A stretch of 29,299 bases of DNA from an uncultured bacterium (GCA_905214865.1 CAJMNO010000026.1:1-29299), one strand, 5' to 3'; shown: positions 1 through 7,780, counted from the first letter of the stretch. Program-made: numbers and translations. The notes: generated by a model from the letters alone, not told the origin.

Positions 1-1
1 C

Positions 2-61
2 GGCGGCTACCACAGGCTGACGACCGAGGAGGTCGAGCGGATCTTCCGCGAGAGCCTGTAA
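2..61 (+). CDS. C-terminal end of an unidentified protein (partial)
   Basis: Reading frame 2 is open from the window edge to a TAA at 59-61 and gives 19 residues ending in the helical-looking segment TTEEVERIFRESL. The codon choice is G/C-rich at third positions, like the neighbouring genes, so this is probably the true 3' end of a plus-strand gene. Too little is visible to name a family. Confidence 0.5.
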   Translation, partial: GGYHRLTTEEVERIFRESL

Positions 62-168
62 GGCTGCGGCACGCGAGCGGCACGAGTGAGCCGGGACGGT
101 GGGGACATCCCCTCGTCCCGGCTCGTCTCTTTTTCGGGCGATGCTGCGGAACGCCAAACTCAAGCTTC

Positions 169-532
169 GCTGCCAGGAAATATCGACCTGTGGCAATCGG
201 TGGGTCCCGTAAGGGTGGAGCGCTGCCGTCTGCGAGACCACCCTGCTGAGGAAAGTCGAGTGGTGGCAATTGGCGGGGGCATTCCGCTGAGAAAATGCGA
301 GCTGTGGCAGCGAGGGAGCCCCGATGCGCCCTCGGCGACCGCCGATGCCCGGTTTTCCTCGGCAGAATCCGGCCTCAGATTGCCACAACTCGCATTTCCT
401 CAGCAGGTAAGGGGCGCACGGTGCCTTCTCGAAGCTTCCGGATTGCCACAACTCGCATTTCCTCAGCAGGTAAGGGGCGCACGGTGCCTTCTCGAAGCTT
501 CCGGATTGCCACAACTCGCATTTCCTCAGCAG
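169..532. repeat. Intergenic element with three forward and three reverse copies of a 26-29 bp repeat
   Basis: The 678-bp gap between the first gene and the AlaX gene is filled by a repeat element. The unit reads roughly gCTGAGGAAAnnCGAG, then a few variable bases, then TGGCAAT. Forward copies lie at 169-197 (degenerate), 243-270 and 285-310. Reverse-complement copies lie at 379-406, 442-469 and 505-532. The two halves point at each other, so the region could form a large hairpin or cruciform. Open frames across it encode only the translated repeat and are not credible genes. The same repeat family recurs at 3398-3557. Function unknown. Confidence 0.8.
379..532. repeat. 63-bp tandem repeat, about 2.4 copies
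   Basis: The block starting ATTGCCACAACTCGC begins at 379, 442 and 505, an exact 63-bp period. Two units look identical through their whole length and the third stops after 28 bp at 532. Each unit contains one reverse copy of the intergenic repeat plus a 35-bp linker with an AAGCTT site. Because 63 is divisible by three, the unrelated open frame through it shows a 21-residue protein repeat. This looks like a recent tandem duplication inside the larger element. Confidence 0.85.
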
Positions 533-739
533 CCCCATGCGCCCAACAGCGTGGGCGATCCAGCAACAGGCCCTTCGGGGGGGTCGACCGCTTGTGAAAA
601 CCCCTCTGCAATGCCAGCGCGGCACCTCGCGGCAACCCACGCCATCGCCCCTCTCCCCCAGGCAGTCGAGAACGGACCTATCATGTGCCGCAGTGAGAAG
701 ACGAAGCGCCGCGAGGCGGCGCATTGGAGGCGCGGGAAC

Positions 740-1942
740 ATGGAGACCTTTGACGAGCTGTACTACCGGGAGCCCTACACGCGCGAGTTCGACACGACCG
801 TGACGTCGTGCTCGCCGCGCGACGGCGGCTTTGCCATCGGGCTGGACCAGACGGCGTTCTACCCCACGGGTGGCGGCCAGCCCGGCGACCGAGGCACGCT
901 CACCTGCGGCGACGGCGAGGACCAGGTCGTCGCACACGTTCGAGAGGCAGTCCCGGGCGAGGGCGGCGAGGGCGTGCTGCACCTCTCGGACGCGCCGCTC
1001 CCCGTGGGCGCCCACGTGCACGGCGCGCTCGACTGGACGTGGCGCCGCGACAACATGGAGGCCCATACCGGCGAGCACATGGTGTCGGGTATCGTCCACG
1101 CGCTCTTTGGCTACGACAACGTGGGCTTCCACATGGGCGAGAGGTGCATCGAGGTCGACTTCAACGGCATCCTCACGGCAGACCAGGCGCTCGAGGTGGA
1201 GCGTCGCGCCAACGCGGCGGTTCGGGAGGACGTGGAGGTCGAGGCGCTTCTCCCCTCCCCCGAGCAGCTCGAGGCAATGGATTACCGCAGCAAGAAGGAC
1301 CACGAGGGCCAGATTCGCGTGGTGAGGATCGCGGGCGTCGACTCGTGCGCGTGCTGCGGCACCCACGTTGCGACCACGGGGCAGGTGGGCCTGATCAAGA
1401 TCCTGCGCGTGGAGACAAAAAAGAAGAAGACCCGCCTGGAGCTGCTGTGCGGTCGGCGCGCGCTGGAGCTGTGCGAGGAGCGCATGGGGCAGCTGCGCGA
1501 GGTGAGCAACTTCCTCTCGGTTGCCGACGAGGAGGTTCCCGAGGCGGTCCGTCGGCTCTCGGGCGAGAAGGACGAGCTCAAGCGGCAGCTCAAGCAGTCC
1601 GTGAGGCAGCGGATCGACCGCGAGGTTGCAACGTTTGAGCCCGAGGGTGGGCTGCTCGTGCGGTTTGAGGCGGGCCTCGACGTCGAGGAGCTGCGCTACC
1701 TGTGCGAGCGCGCGCTGGAGCGGGACGACGTGTCGACGTGCGCGGCGCTTTCGGGCGTGGAAGGCGACGCCGACCGCATCGCCTACGTGATCGCCGCGGG
1801 CGAGACGGACCTCAGGCCGGCGTGCAAGGAGCTCAACCACAGGCTGAACGGGCGCGGCGGCGGTAAGCCGCAGATGGTGCAGGGCAGCTGGGAGAGCCCT
1901 CGGGAGGACGCGGAGGCCGCAATCAGGGACGTGCTGGGCTAG
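740..1942 (+). CDS. AlaX-type alanyl-tRNA editing protein with DHHA1 domain
   Basis: 400 aa. It probably hydrolyses Ser or Gly wrongly charged on tRNA-Ala in the cytosol, acting as a free-standing version of the AlaRS editing domain. The N-terminal beta-barrel region shows the TAFYPTGGGQPGD segment (38-50). The zinc site is visible as HTGEH (H109, H113) and CCGTH (C205, H209). A lysine-rich loop (226-231) and a coiled-coil stretch (about 240-290) follow. The end carries the DHHA1 signature GRGGGKPQMVQG, so this is the long AlaX form. The frame is open much further upstream, through repeats. I chose the ATG at 740 because GGAGG lies about 10 bases before it and homology begins there; 683 is an in-frame alternative without a good ribosome site. 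Confidence 0.92.
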   Translation: METFDELYYREPYTREFDTTVTSCSPRDGGFAIGLDQTAFYPTGGGQPGDRGTLTCGDGEDQVVAHVREAVPGEGGEGVLHLSDAPLPVGAHVHGALDWTWRRDNMEAHTGEHMVSGIVHALFGYDNVGFHMGERCIEVDFNGILTADQALEVERRANAAVREDVEVEALLPSPEQLEAMDYRSKKDHEGQIRVVRIAGVDSCACCGTHVATTGQVGLIKILRVETKKKKTRLELLCGRRALELCEERMGQLREVSNFLSVADEEVPEAVRRLSGEKDELKRQLKQSVRQRIDREVATFEPEGGLLVRFEAGLDVEELRYLCERALERDDVSTCAALSGVEGDADRIAYVIAAGETDLRPACKELNHRLNGRGGGKPQMVQGSWESPREDAEAAIRDVLG

Positions 1943-2020
1943 GCGAGACGGGCTGCGGCTTTGGGGTGCGCGGCCCTCACCCAGGGCGGGGCGTTGCGTG
2001 AAGTGCCGTCCTCCGGGCAT

Positions 2021-2133
2021 CTCGTAAGATTTGACGCGTTTAGCGACTCGTAAACGCGCGGAATCTTACGAGACTCGCGATTCCGTAACAATAGACGCGT
2101 TTACGGCACCGTAAACGCGCGGAATCTTACGAG
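2021..2133. repeat. Pair of large imperfect palindromes with a 23-bp exact direct repeat
   Basis: Two palindromes stand side by side: 2021-2072 (outer arms CTCGTAAGATT and AATCTTACGAG, inner arms around CGCGTTTA and TAAACGCG) and 2079-2133 (best arms GCGTTTACG and CGTAAACGC). Their right arms, 2050-2072 and 2111-2133, are identical over 23 bases and 61 bp apart. They sit between two convergent genes, so they may act as a two-way terminator or be a REP-like element. No run of T follows either arm. Confidence 0.8.
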
Positions 2134-2208
2134 GCGGGTCAGTTGGGGGTCGTCGGCGAAAGTCCGGGACTCCAGGCAGGCGAGAAGTGCCGTCCGCCTT
2201 CGTCGCGC

Positions 2209-2535
2209 CTACGACGCGAGGGCAGCCAGCTCCCTTTGCAGGCAGGCCTCGATTGCGCCGACGCACCGACCGCACCTGGTACCGGCGCCGGTGGCGTCCT
2301 CAACATCCTCGAGGGTCCGTGCTCCGTTCGTGACGGCACGCTGGATGTCGGACTCGGTCACGCCCATGCAGGGGCAGATGACGGCGGAGGCGGAGTTCGT
2401 CTCCCCCTGCTGCTCAGCTCCGTCCTCGTGCTGGCGGCCAAACTCACCGTGGTGGCCGTGGTGACCATGCCCGTAACCATGGTGGTGCCCGTGGAAGTCG
2501 TGATGCTCGTGGTGATCGTGGTGGTCAAAGTACAT
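2209..2535 (-). CDS. BFD-like [2Fe-2S] protein with His-rich N-terminus
   Basis: 108 aa. The C-terminal half (about 52-100) matches the BFD-like [2Fe-2S] domain, with CxC at C54/C56, then VTESDIQRAV, then CxxC at C88/C91. Such domains are small electron-transfer or cluster-binding modules, for example bacterioferritin-associated ferredoxin. The first 30 residues hold 15 histidines in HH, HHH and GHGHH clusters, which suggests metal binding (nickel, zinc, copper or iron). The start is supported by AGAGGAGA about 8 bases before the ATG. It stands alone on the minus strand behind an AT-rich upstream region with an inverted repeat (2601-2618). Its exact partner cannot be told from the sequence. 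Confidence 0.88.
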   Translation of the reverse strand: MYFDHHDHHEHHDFHGHHHGYGHGHHGHHGEFGRQHEDGAEQQGETNSASAVICPCMGVTESDIQRAVTNGARTLEDVEDATGAGTRCGRCVGAIEACLQRELAALAS

Positions 2536-2600
2536 AGGTATGTTCTCCTCTACCTAAGACGTGTAATGGTTGAGGTTTGCCCTATGCTCGGGGCTAACTA

Positions 2601-2618
2601 TATGTTACTAACTACATA
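2601..2618. promoter_or_regulatory. Inverted repeat upstream of the His-rich ferredoxin gene
   Basis: TATGT and ACATA arms with an 8-bp centre lie about 65 bp upstream of the start codon of the minus-strand BFD-like gene. The centre contains the 9-bp palindrome GTTACTAAC. The stretch is an AT-rich island in otherwise G+C-rich DNA, as expected for a promoter or operator. No known regulator motif was recognised. A metal-sensing repressor would fit the gene, but that is inference. Confidence 0.35.
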
Positions 2619-2938
2619 ACACTTGGCACAGAAGTGGCACATGCCTGTGGGTTTCCTGAGCAGGAGGCGGGCAGGCGATGACTGCGACCAAGCATCCGGC
2701 GTGAACGACCCGCCCCATTCTTAGACGATCAACCCCCACCACTATCGTCGCGGCTTGGGGCTCGAACGGCCTGAGGCTCGGACGGCTGGGCGCCAAGGGG
2801 CATCCCGGACTGCACCAGCATCCCGCGACCCATCAGGCGAGACAAGCCACGAAGAAGCGGAACCCATCCCACCAGGCAATCGGGTATAAGCCCAGCAGAA
2901 AAGCTGTTCTCGGCTACACGCCAAAAGAAAGGAATCGC
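2619..2938. other. Intergenic stretch without a recognised gene
   Basis: This lies between two divergent genes. Open frames on either strand look like shadows, with no ribosome site and no family resemblance. A short sequence near 2646-2661 resembles part of the repeat family seen at 169-532, in reverse orientation, but is too short to call. The only clear signal is the AAAGAAAGGA ribosome site just before 2939. Confidence 0.4.
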
Positions 2939-3313
2939 ATGGACAAGGAGCTGCTGGACTACGCATCGACCAAGGTGGACGAGATGCTGGCCGCGCCGTC
3001 GGCATCGGAGGAGACAAAGCGGGCCGCCCAGGCATGGAAGGATGCCATTGCCGCAGGCAATGACGCGGACGCCGCGACCAACACCCTTCTCGACGCCATC
3101 AGCGAGCACCAGACCACCATCGACAACTTGATTGCGTTCGTGGGCTCTGACAGGGGCAAGCAGATCTTTGGCGAGGAGGGCGCCGCCAAGATGCTGGCAC
3201 ACTCCCAGGCGCGCAAGGAGGCCGGTGCCAAGTTCTGCGACTGCGCCGCCTGCAAGCCCTGCCACGAGCTGCTGCACAAGTTTGGCCGCGAGGAGGCAGA
3301 CGTCTACCTGTAG
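2939..3313 (+). CDS. Small Cys-rich protein of unknown function
   Basis: 124 aa, with a good ribosome site (AAAGGA) 6 bases before the ATG. The protein is mostly helical and acidic/alanine-rich, and carries a cysteine knot near the C-terminus of the form CxCxxCxxC (FCDCAACKPC, about 99-108), likely to bind zinc or an iron-sulfur cluster. I associate similar small proteins with Coriobacteriia, where they are sometimes annotated as Hsp90-like. I see no Hsp90 ATPase motifs here, so I do not adopt that name. It is a single gene between repeat-bearing intergenic regions. Confidence 0.8.
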   Translation: MDKELLDYASTKVDEMLAAPSASEETKRAAQAWKDAIAAGNDADAATNTLLDAISEHQTTIDNLIAFVGSDRGKQIFGEEGAAKMLAHSQARKEAGAKFCDCAACKPCHELLHKFGREEADVYL

Positions 3314-3397
3314 GGAGGCGCCATGCGAATCGCCGTCACCCGGTTTGGCATGAGAGGATGCCCGAAAGCCGCGCGCCAAGGCAGCGATCCCGAGGGT

Positions 3398-3557
3398 GCT
3401 GAGGAAAGTCGAGTATTGGCAAATGGAGGGGGTGTTTCGCTGAGGAAAGTCGAGTATTGGCAACGTTCGAGGACAGAAAACGCCCCTTTGCCTGCCAATA
3501 GCCCGTTTTTCTCAGCGGAACGCGCGTCCAAATTGCCAAAGGTCGACTTTTCTCAGC
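3398..3557. repeat. Inverted-repeat element with two forward and two reverse repeat units
   Basis: The 336-bp gap between two convergent genes carries a second copy of the repeat family seen at 169-532. Forward units at 3398-3422 and 3439-3463 are identical over 25 bases (GCTGAGGAAAGTCGAG, then TATTGGCAA), 41 bp apart. Reverse units lie at 3493-3517 and 3532-3557, about 40 bp apart. The whole 160 bp could fold back on itself. It may act as a two-way terminator, a protein-binding array or a non-autonomous repeat. Frames across it only encode the repeat. Confidence 0.85.
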
Positions 3558-3649
3558 ACCCCGTTCTGCAGAAGTGAGGTAGGGAGCCCCTGGCCCCAGT
3601 CCGCACCGCCGCAAGCCGGGCTCCCATCACCTGGTTAGGTGAGACGCCC

Positions 3650-4999
3650 CTACTCCCCCACCCGCTGGGCGACGCCGGCGAAGAGCGGCGTCCCGTACTG
3701 CCAGTCCACGATGAGGTAGATGAACGGACGGTCCAGGATCACCGTCTTGACCTCGGGCTCCTCGGAACCCGGCGCGGAGGAGCCCGACACGCCAACGGAG
3801 GTCGCGGCAGCCGCGCGGGTGCCCTCCTCGCTCACGTCCACGTAGGTCTTCTGGATCACGCTGCCGATGAAGAGGCTCCCGTCGCCCACGGTCCCCATCG
3901 GCGTGAAGTCGGCACGGTCCGCGTCGAAGGCGTCGGTGACCCCCAACGCCTTCAGCTGCTCCTCCAGCCCCGCCTCCCAGTTGATCGTGAAGCGGGGAAG
4001 GCCGATGTCAACCTCCGTGTTGTCCACACCGGTGAGCGCCAGCGACGCGAGCGATGCGCCATCAAGATACGAGACCACATCGCCCACCGTGTGCCCCTCC
4101 CGCGGCAGGACGCCCACAAAGGCGAAGTCGCCGTTCTCGTATCGCTTGACGAAGCCCTCCGCCACCTCGTTTGCCAGGTAGATATCTTCGTGCGAGCGCA
4201 TCATGGGCACGCTCAGGACGGTCCCGTCCTCGCAGGTGAAGTCCGCGGTCTTGGTTGCGTCCCTCTCAAAGGGCTCGTCCCACGCGTCGTTGAAGGCGAG
4301 GGCGTTCACCAAGTAGACCATGGCGTCGGGGGAGACCTGGTCCATGAGCCGGGGAATCATCCCGTCGGTCTTGTCCAACACCCAGGAGTTGACGTCCTCC
4401 ACCGTCGATGAGTCAAAGGGTGCCGCAAACGCCTGCGCGTCGAGCCTGCCCCTGCACGTTCCGAGCCAGTCCTTCGAGACTTGGAGTCCCTCCACGTCGC
4501 GCACCCAGACCGAGTTCGCGCTCTTGAGGTTGAGAGGGTCGCTGGCTTCCAGCCCGCTCGCGAGCGGCTTGCCGGCAAGTCTCCGCGAGTAGGCAGCGAG
4601 GTAGCTAGTCAGCACATCCGTGGTCATCCCAAAGGCGCCCTCCATCTGGGAGCGGGTCTGACCAGACGCACCGTTTGCCGCGAGCGCGAGGGCATACAGC
4701 GCGGAGAGGGGCGACGTCAGCACGTCGCCGTCAGACGAGGCGAAGCTCTCCCTCAGCAGCCCCGCGGCAAACCCGTAGGCAGCCTCCCTGGAGGCATCGT
4801 CCGTGAGAACCGTCGTCAGGTCATACGCGCCCGACGGCGAGGAGTCTTCCGCAACATCTGCCGTAAGCTCGCGCGCAGGCGACGACTTAGCGGACCCGGG
4901 AGAGGTCGGCGCGAGCGCCTCGCACCCATGGAGGATGGGTGCCGCCGAGAGCGCGGCGAGGGCGAGAAGGGCGGTCCGACGGGTGACGGAGGACATCAT
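3650..4999 (-). CDS. Serpin-family protease inhibitor, predicted lipoprotein
   Basis: 449 aa. Serpins trap serine or cysteine proteases by cleavage of an exposed loop. The chain starts with a signal peptide (RR at 7-8, hydrophobic 11-23) ending at LHGC, so C26 is probably lipidated. The His in the lipobox is unusual. The serpin core shows NSVWVRD, VYLVNALAFNDAWDEPF (strand 3A region) and DRPFIYLIVD near the end. The hinge before the reactive loop reads EEGTRAAAATSV (391-402), the short-side-chain pattern of inhibitory serpins. The reactive loop runs to about 418. Start: AAGGAG lies 5-8 bases before tandem ATGs; the frame stays open upstream but lacks homology. The gene is single. A role against host or competitor proteases at the cell surface is inference. 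Confidence 0.93.
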   Translation of the reverse strand: MMSSVTRRTALLALAALSAAPILHGCEALAPTSPGSAKSSPARELTADVAEDSSPSGAYDLTTVLTDDASREAAYGFAAGLLRESFASSDGDVLTSPLSALYALALAANGASGQTRSQMEGAFGMTTDVLTSYLAAYSRRLAGKPLASGLEASDPLNLKSANSVWVRDVEGLQVSKDWLGTCRGRLDAQAFAAPFDSSTVEDVNSWVLDKTDGMIPRLMDQVSPDAMVYLVNALAFNDAWDEPFERDATKTADFTCEDGTVLSVPMMRSHEDIYLANEVAEGFVKRYENGDFAFVGVLPREGHTVGDVVSYLDGASLASLALTGVDNTEVDIGLPRFTINWEAGLEEQLKALGVTDAFDADRADFTPMGTVGDGSLFIGSVIQKTYVDVSEEGTRAAAATSVGVSGSSAPGSEEPEVKTVILDRPFIYLIVDWQYGTPLFAGVAQRVGE

Positions 5000-5047
5000 G
5001 GGCGCTCCTTCCGGTTGGCTTTGCCCAAGGATACCTGAATGCCCGTC

Positions 5048-5079
5048 CGTCTCACCCACACCCAGGTGATGGCGAGACG
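5048..5079 (-). terminator. Possible hairpin terminator after the sulfur cluster
   Basis: CGTCTC (5048-5053) pairs with GAGACG (5074-5079), extended by CC/GG inside the loop. It lies about 160 bp past the end of the sulfhydrylase gene and just upstream of the serpin start. There is no clear T-run, so an intrinsic terminator is uncertain. Confidence 0.35.
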
Positions 5080-5240
5080 AACGGTGTGCCCCTATGCCCC
5101 AACCGCACGGGGTGCGACCAACGCGCCATGCCCCTCTCCCCCGCGCAACGGAAGGCACCCGCCGCGCCGAAGCGTAACGGGTGCCAGAACTCGCCATCCG
5201 TGGTCAGTCACGCGACCCAGGACGCCACGCCCCTCTCGCC

Positions 5241-6536
5241 CTACGCCCGGGCGGCCTTGCCCAGCGCCTGGTCCAGGTCGGCGAGCAGGTCCTCCACGTC
5301 CTCGATGCCCACCGACACGCGGATCGTGTCGGGATAGATGCCCGCCTTGGCCTGCTCCTGCTCCGAGAGCCCAAAGTGCGTTGCCACCGCCGGGTACACC
5401 ACGTACGACTTGGCATCCCCCACGTTGACCATCTGGTCAAAGACCTCCACCGCGTCGAGGAAGCGGATCGCCGCCTCCCTGCCGCCGCGCACCCTGAACG
5501 ACATCATCCCCGTGAGCCCACGCGGGAAGTAGCGCTGCGCAAGCTCGTGATAGGGGTTGTCGGGAAGCCCCGGGTAGTCCACGTGCGACACGGCGGGGTG
5601 GGCCGAGAGGAACTCCGCCACGCGCTGCGCGTTGGAGGCGTGGCGCTCCATGCGGAGCGACAGGGTCTCGATCCCCTGCAGGATCTGGAAGGCCGACTGC
5701 GCCGCCAGGTGCGCGCCAAAGTACGAGAGCGACCGGTTGTAGAGGCGGCTCGTGAAGGGGTGGGGGTCATCCGCGCGGCCCGACTCGCGCAGGAACGCCT
5801 CCATCTGGGGGAACCGCCCGTTCGCCCAGTCGAAGCCGCCCCGCTCCACCACCACGCCCGCGACGGTGGTGCCGTGCCCGCCCAGGTACTTGGTGGCGGA
5901 GTACACGTCGATGTCCGCCCCGTGCTCAAACGGCCTGAACAGGTAGGGCGTGGCAAAGGTGTTGTCCGCCACCAACGGGATGCCGTGGGCGTGGGCGAGA
6001 GATGCCAGGCCCTCGAAGTCGATGATGTTGATGCATGGGTTGCCCAGGCTCTCGATGTAGACCGCCTTGGTGCGCGGGGTGATGAGCGCCTCGAACTCGT
6101 CCAGGTTGTCCGGGTTGCCCACGATGCGCCCCGTGATGCCCAGGTCGGGCAGGACCTTGGTCAGCAGCGTCACGCTCTCGCCGTACATGGTGGGCGCCGC
6201 CACGATCTGGTCGCCCTCCTGCGCCAGGTTGAGGATGGCCCCCGTGATCGCCGCCATGCCGGACGAGAAGCTCAGGCCCGCGACGCCGCCGTCCAGCGAG
6301 GCCATGCGCTCCTCCAGCACCTGGTTGGTGGGGTTGGCGCAGCGGGAGTACGACACCGCACCGGGCTCCTCGTGCGAGCACACGCGCAGGCAGCGGTCAA
6401 AGTCGCCAAACTCAAACGCCGCGGTCTGGTAGATGGGCACGTTCTTGGCGTAGTGGTTCTCGGCCGGGTTGTAGCCGGCGTGCAGCTGGCGCGTGGTGAA
6501 GCCAAGGCTGCGGTTGTCATATGCCGTGTAGGGCAT
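5241..6536 (-). CDS. metY: O-acetylhomoserine sulfhydrylase (PLP enzyme)
   Basis: 431 aa, the usual length for MetY-type O-acetylhomoserine aminocarboxypropyltransferase. It makes homocysteine from O-acetylhomoserine and sulfide, the direct sulfhydrylation route to methionine. Cys/Met-metabolism PLP family features: YSRCANPTNQVLEERMA (63-79), SSGMAA (91-96), and SATKYLGGHG with the PLP lysine at K216. It is the last gene of the minus-strand cluster, 70 bp after the iron-sulfur protein gene. The ribosome site is weak (GAGGGAG). Neighbouring ABC transporter genes suggest that the imported compound supplies sulfide to this enzyme. MetY and cystathionine-type enzymes are related, but the length and the motif set favour MetY. 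Confidence 0.94.
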   Translation of the reverse strand: MPYTAYDNRSLGFTTRQLHAGYNPAENHYAKNVPIYQTAAFEFGDFDRCLRVCSHEEPGAVSYSRCANPTNQVLEERMASLDGGVAGLSFSSGMAAITGAILNLAQEGDQIVAAPTMYGESVTLLTKVLPDLGITGRIVGNPDNLDEFEALITPRTKAVYIESLGNPCINIIDFEGLASLAHAHGIPLVADNTFATPYLFRPFEHGADIDVYSATKYLGGHGTTVAGVVVERGGFDWANGRFPQMEAFLRESGRADDPHPFTSRLYNRSLSYFGAHLAAQSAFQILQGIETLSLRMERHASNAQRVAEFLSAHPAVSHVDYPGLPDNPYHELAQRYFPRGLTGMMSFRVRGGREAAIRFLDAVEVFDQMVNVGDAKSYVVYPAVATHFGLSEQEQAKAGIYPDTIRVSVGIEDVEDLLADLDQALGKAARA

Positions 6537-6606
6537 GTCTCTCCCTCGTGTTCCTTGGGTTTGTCAGCAGGCGAGAGGGGCGGTGCGACCTTGTCCCCAA
6601 CCACCC

Positions 6607-7623
6607 CTAATGGCTGTGGACGCGACTGGGGTCCGGCTCCTCCGGACGCAACCCCGGGTAGCTCGCCTGGGTCATGGTCAGCGCGCCGGCGGGGCAGGTG
6701 TTGGCGCAGAGGCCGCAGCCCACGCAGCGGGTGGCGTCCACGCTCACCTTGCGGTCCGGCGTGCGCTCGAACACGTCGCGCCAGCAGCACCGCACGCAGA
6801 GCCCGCAGCCCACGCAGCGCTCCCGGTCGTACTCCACCACGTGGTGCGCCAGCGGCCAGTTGGGCCCGCTGCCCAGCTGCTCGCGCCCTCGCGAGAGGTA
6901 GCAGCAGTCACCGCAGCAGTTGCAGATGGTGGTGCCGTTCAGGGTGTGCATGAGCCCCGCACGGTCGAACTTGCGCACGGCCTCCTTGGTCTGTTCCACG
7001 CTGAGCCTGCGCGACCACCCGCGATGCGCATACGTGTTGATGCCGTCGCGGTACGAGATGCAGGTCTCGCGCGGCTTGCCGCAGTCTCCGGCAAGGCTCC
7101 GGCAGTCGCAGTAGCTGAGGTAGGCGGGCCGGCCGTTCCGGTCGATCCAGTCCAGGGTCTCCTGCAGGGTGTAGACCTCGTCCTCGGTGGGAGCGACCCC
7201 CTGCTCGCGGGTCTGCCGCTCGCGGGGGTCAAAGCTCGCGTGGAAGTACTTCCAGTCGATGTCGTGGAGCTCCTCCGGGGTAAAGCGGGAGCGGTACTCC
7301 TCGTTCTCCCACACCGGCCACACGTCCAGGAACGTGGCGTAGCCCGCAAGCTCCCAGGACGTCTGTGCCTCGTCCACCAGGTTGAGAAAACCGACCTTGT
7401 ACTGCTCGCGGAGAAATTCGGCGGCATCGGCGGGATCCTCCCCCAGGCTGGCGAGGGCGCGGCCCGTCTCCCCCACCCCAAAGTGGTCGGGCGCCGCGAG
7501 CGCAAAGCGCACCTGCAGGGGCGAGAAGAGCCTCGCCATGTACTGCCGCACGTTCTCCGGCACGCGATACCGCTCCGCAAAGCGGTCCCATTCCCCCTGG
7601 CCAATCGGCCCCAGCTCGGTCAT
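6607..7623 (-). CDS. Iron-sulfur protein with two [4Fe-4S] ferredoxin motifs and extra cysteine clusters
   Basis: 338 aa. The C-terminus carries two classic ferredoxin motifs CxxCxxCxxxC (C270-C280 and C300-C310). Ahead of them lie two further cysteine groups, CxC...C...C (C172, C174, C181, C188) and CNCCGDCC (C234-C241), giving 17 cysteines from 172 on. These could hold another cluster or a metal site. The N-terminal 170 residues have no motif I can name. A redox role is clear; the substrate is not. It sits between the sulfonate-type ABC transporter and O-acetylhomoserine sulfhydrylase, so a part in releasing sulfide or moving electrons for it is plausible. Start at 7623 follows AGGAGAGGG. 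The 157-bp gap to the ATPase gene contains a GC-rich palindrome (7653-7668). Confidence 0.85.
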   Translation of the reverse strand: MTELGPIGQGEWDRFAERYRVPENVRQYMARLFSPLQVRFALAAPDHFGVGETGRALASLGEDPADAAEFLREQYKVGFLNLVDEAQTSWELAGYATFLDVWPVWENEEYRSRFTPEELHDIDWKYFHASFDPRERQTREQGVAPTEDEVYTLQETLDWIDRNGRPAYLSYCDCRSLAGDCGKPRETCISYRDGINTYAHRGWSRRLSVEQTKEAVRKFDRAGLMHTLNGTTICNCCGDCCYLSRGREQLGSGPNWPLAHHVVEYDRERCVGCGLCVRCCWRDVFERTPDRKVSVDATRCVGCGLCANTCPAGALTMTQASYPGLRPEEPDPSRVHSH

Positions 7624-7780
7624 GGCGTCCCTCTCCTCGTCTCTTCTCCCCCAGGCCCGCCCGGGCCTTCCGTCACGCGGGGCGAGAACGACCCGCACCC
7701 CATCCCCAAACCTCGCCCGAGCCCATCGTGGGGAGCGGCAAGGACGTGCCGCCGTCCGTCTCCCCCGGGGCCCGCACCGG

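Noticed and set aside
86..739. Long N-terminal extension of the AlaX frame (218 extra codons)
   Set aside because: It runs through the tandem repeats and encodes only translated repeats. The ribosome site and homology both place the start at 740.
2560..2600. GCATAGGGCAAACC on the minus strand, resembling part of the GEMM cyclic di-GMP riboswitch
   Set aside because: The rest of the riboswitch (tetraloop-receptor stem and second helix) is missing and the downstream gene has no link to cyclic di-GMP signalling.
2729..3463. 244-codon minus-strand frame opposite the small Cys-rich gene
   Set aside because: It is the antisense shadow of the 2939-3313 gene and of the repeat element, with no ribosome site or family resemblance.
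5181..6953. 590-codon plus-strand frame opposite metY
   Set aside because: Shadow of the G+C-rich minus-strand gene. The composition (Arg/His/Val-rich) and lack of motifs are typical of antisense frames.
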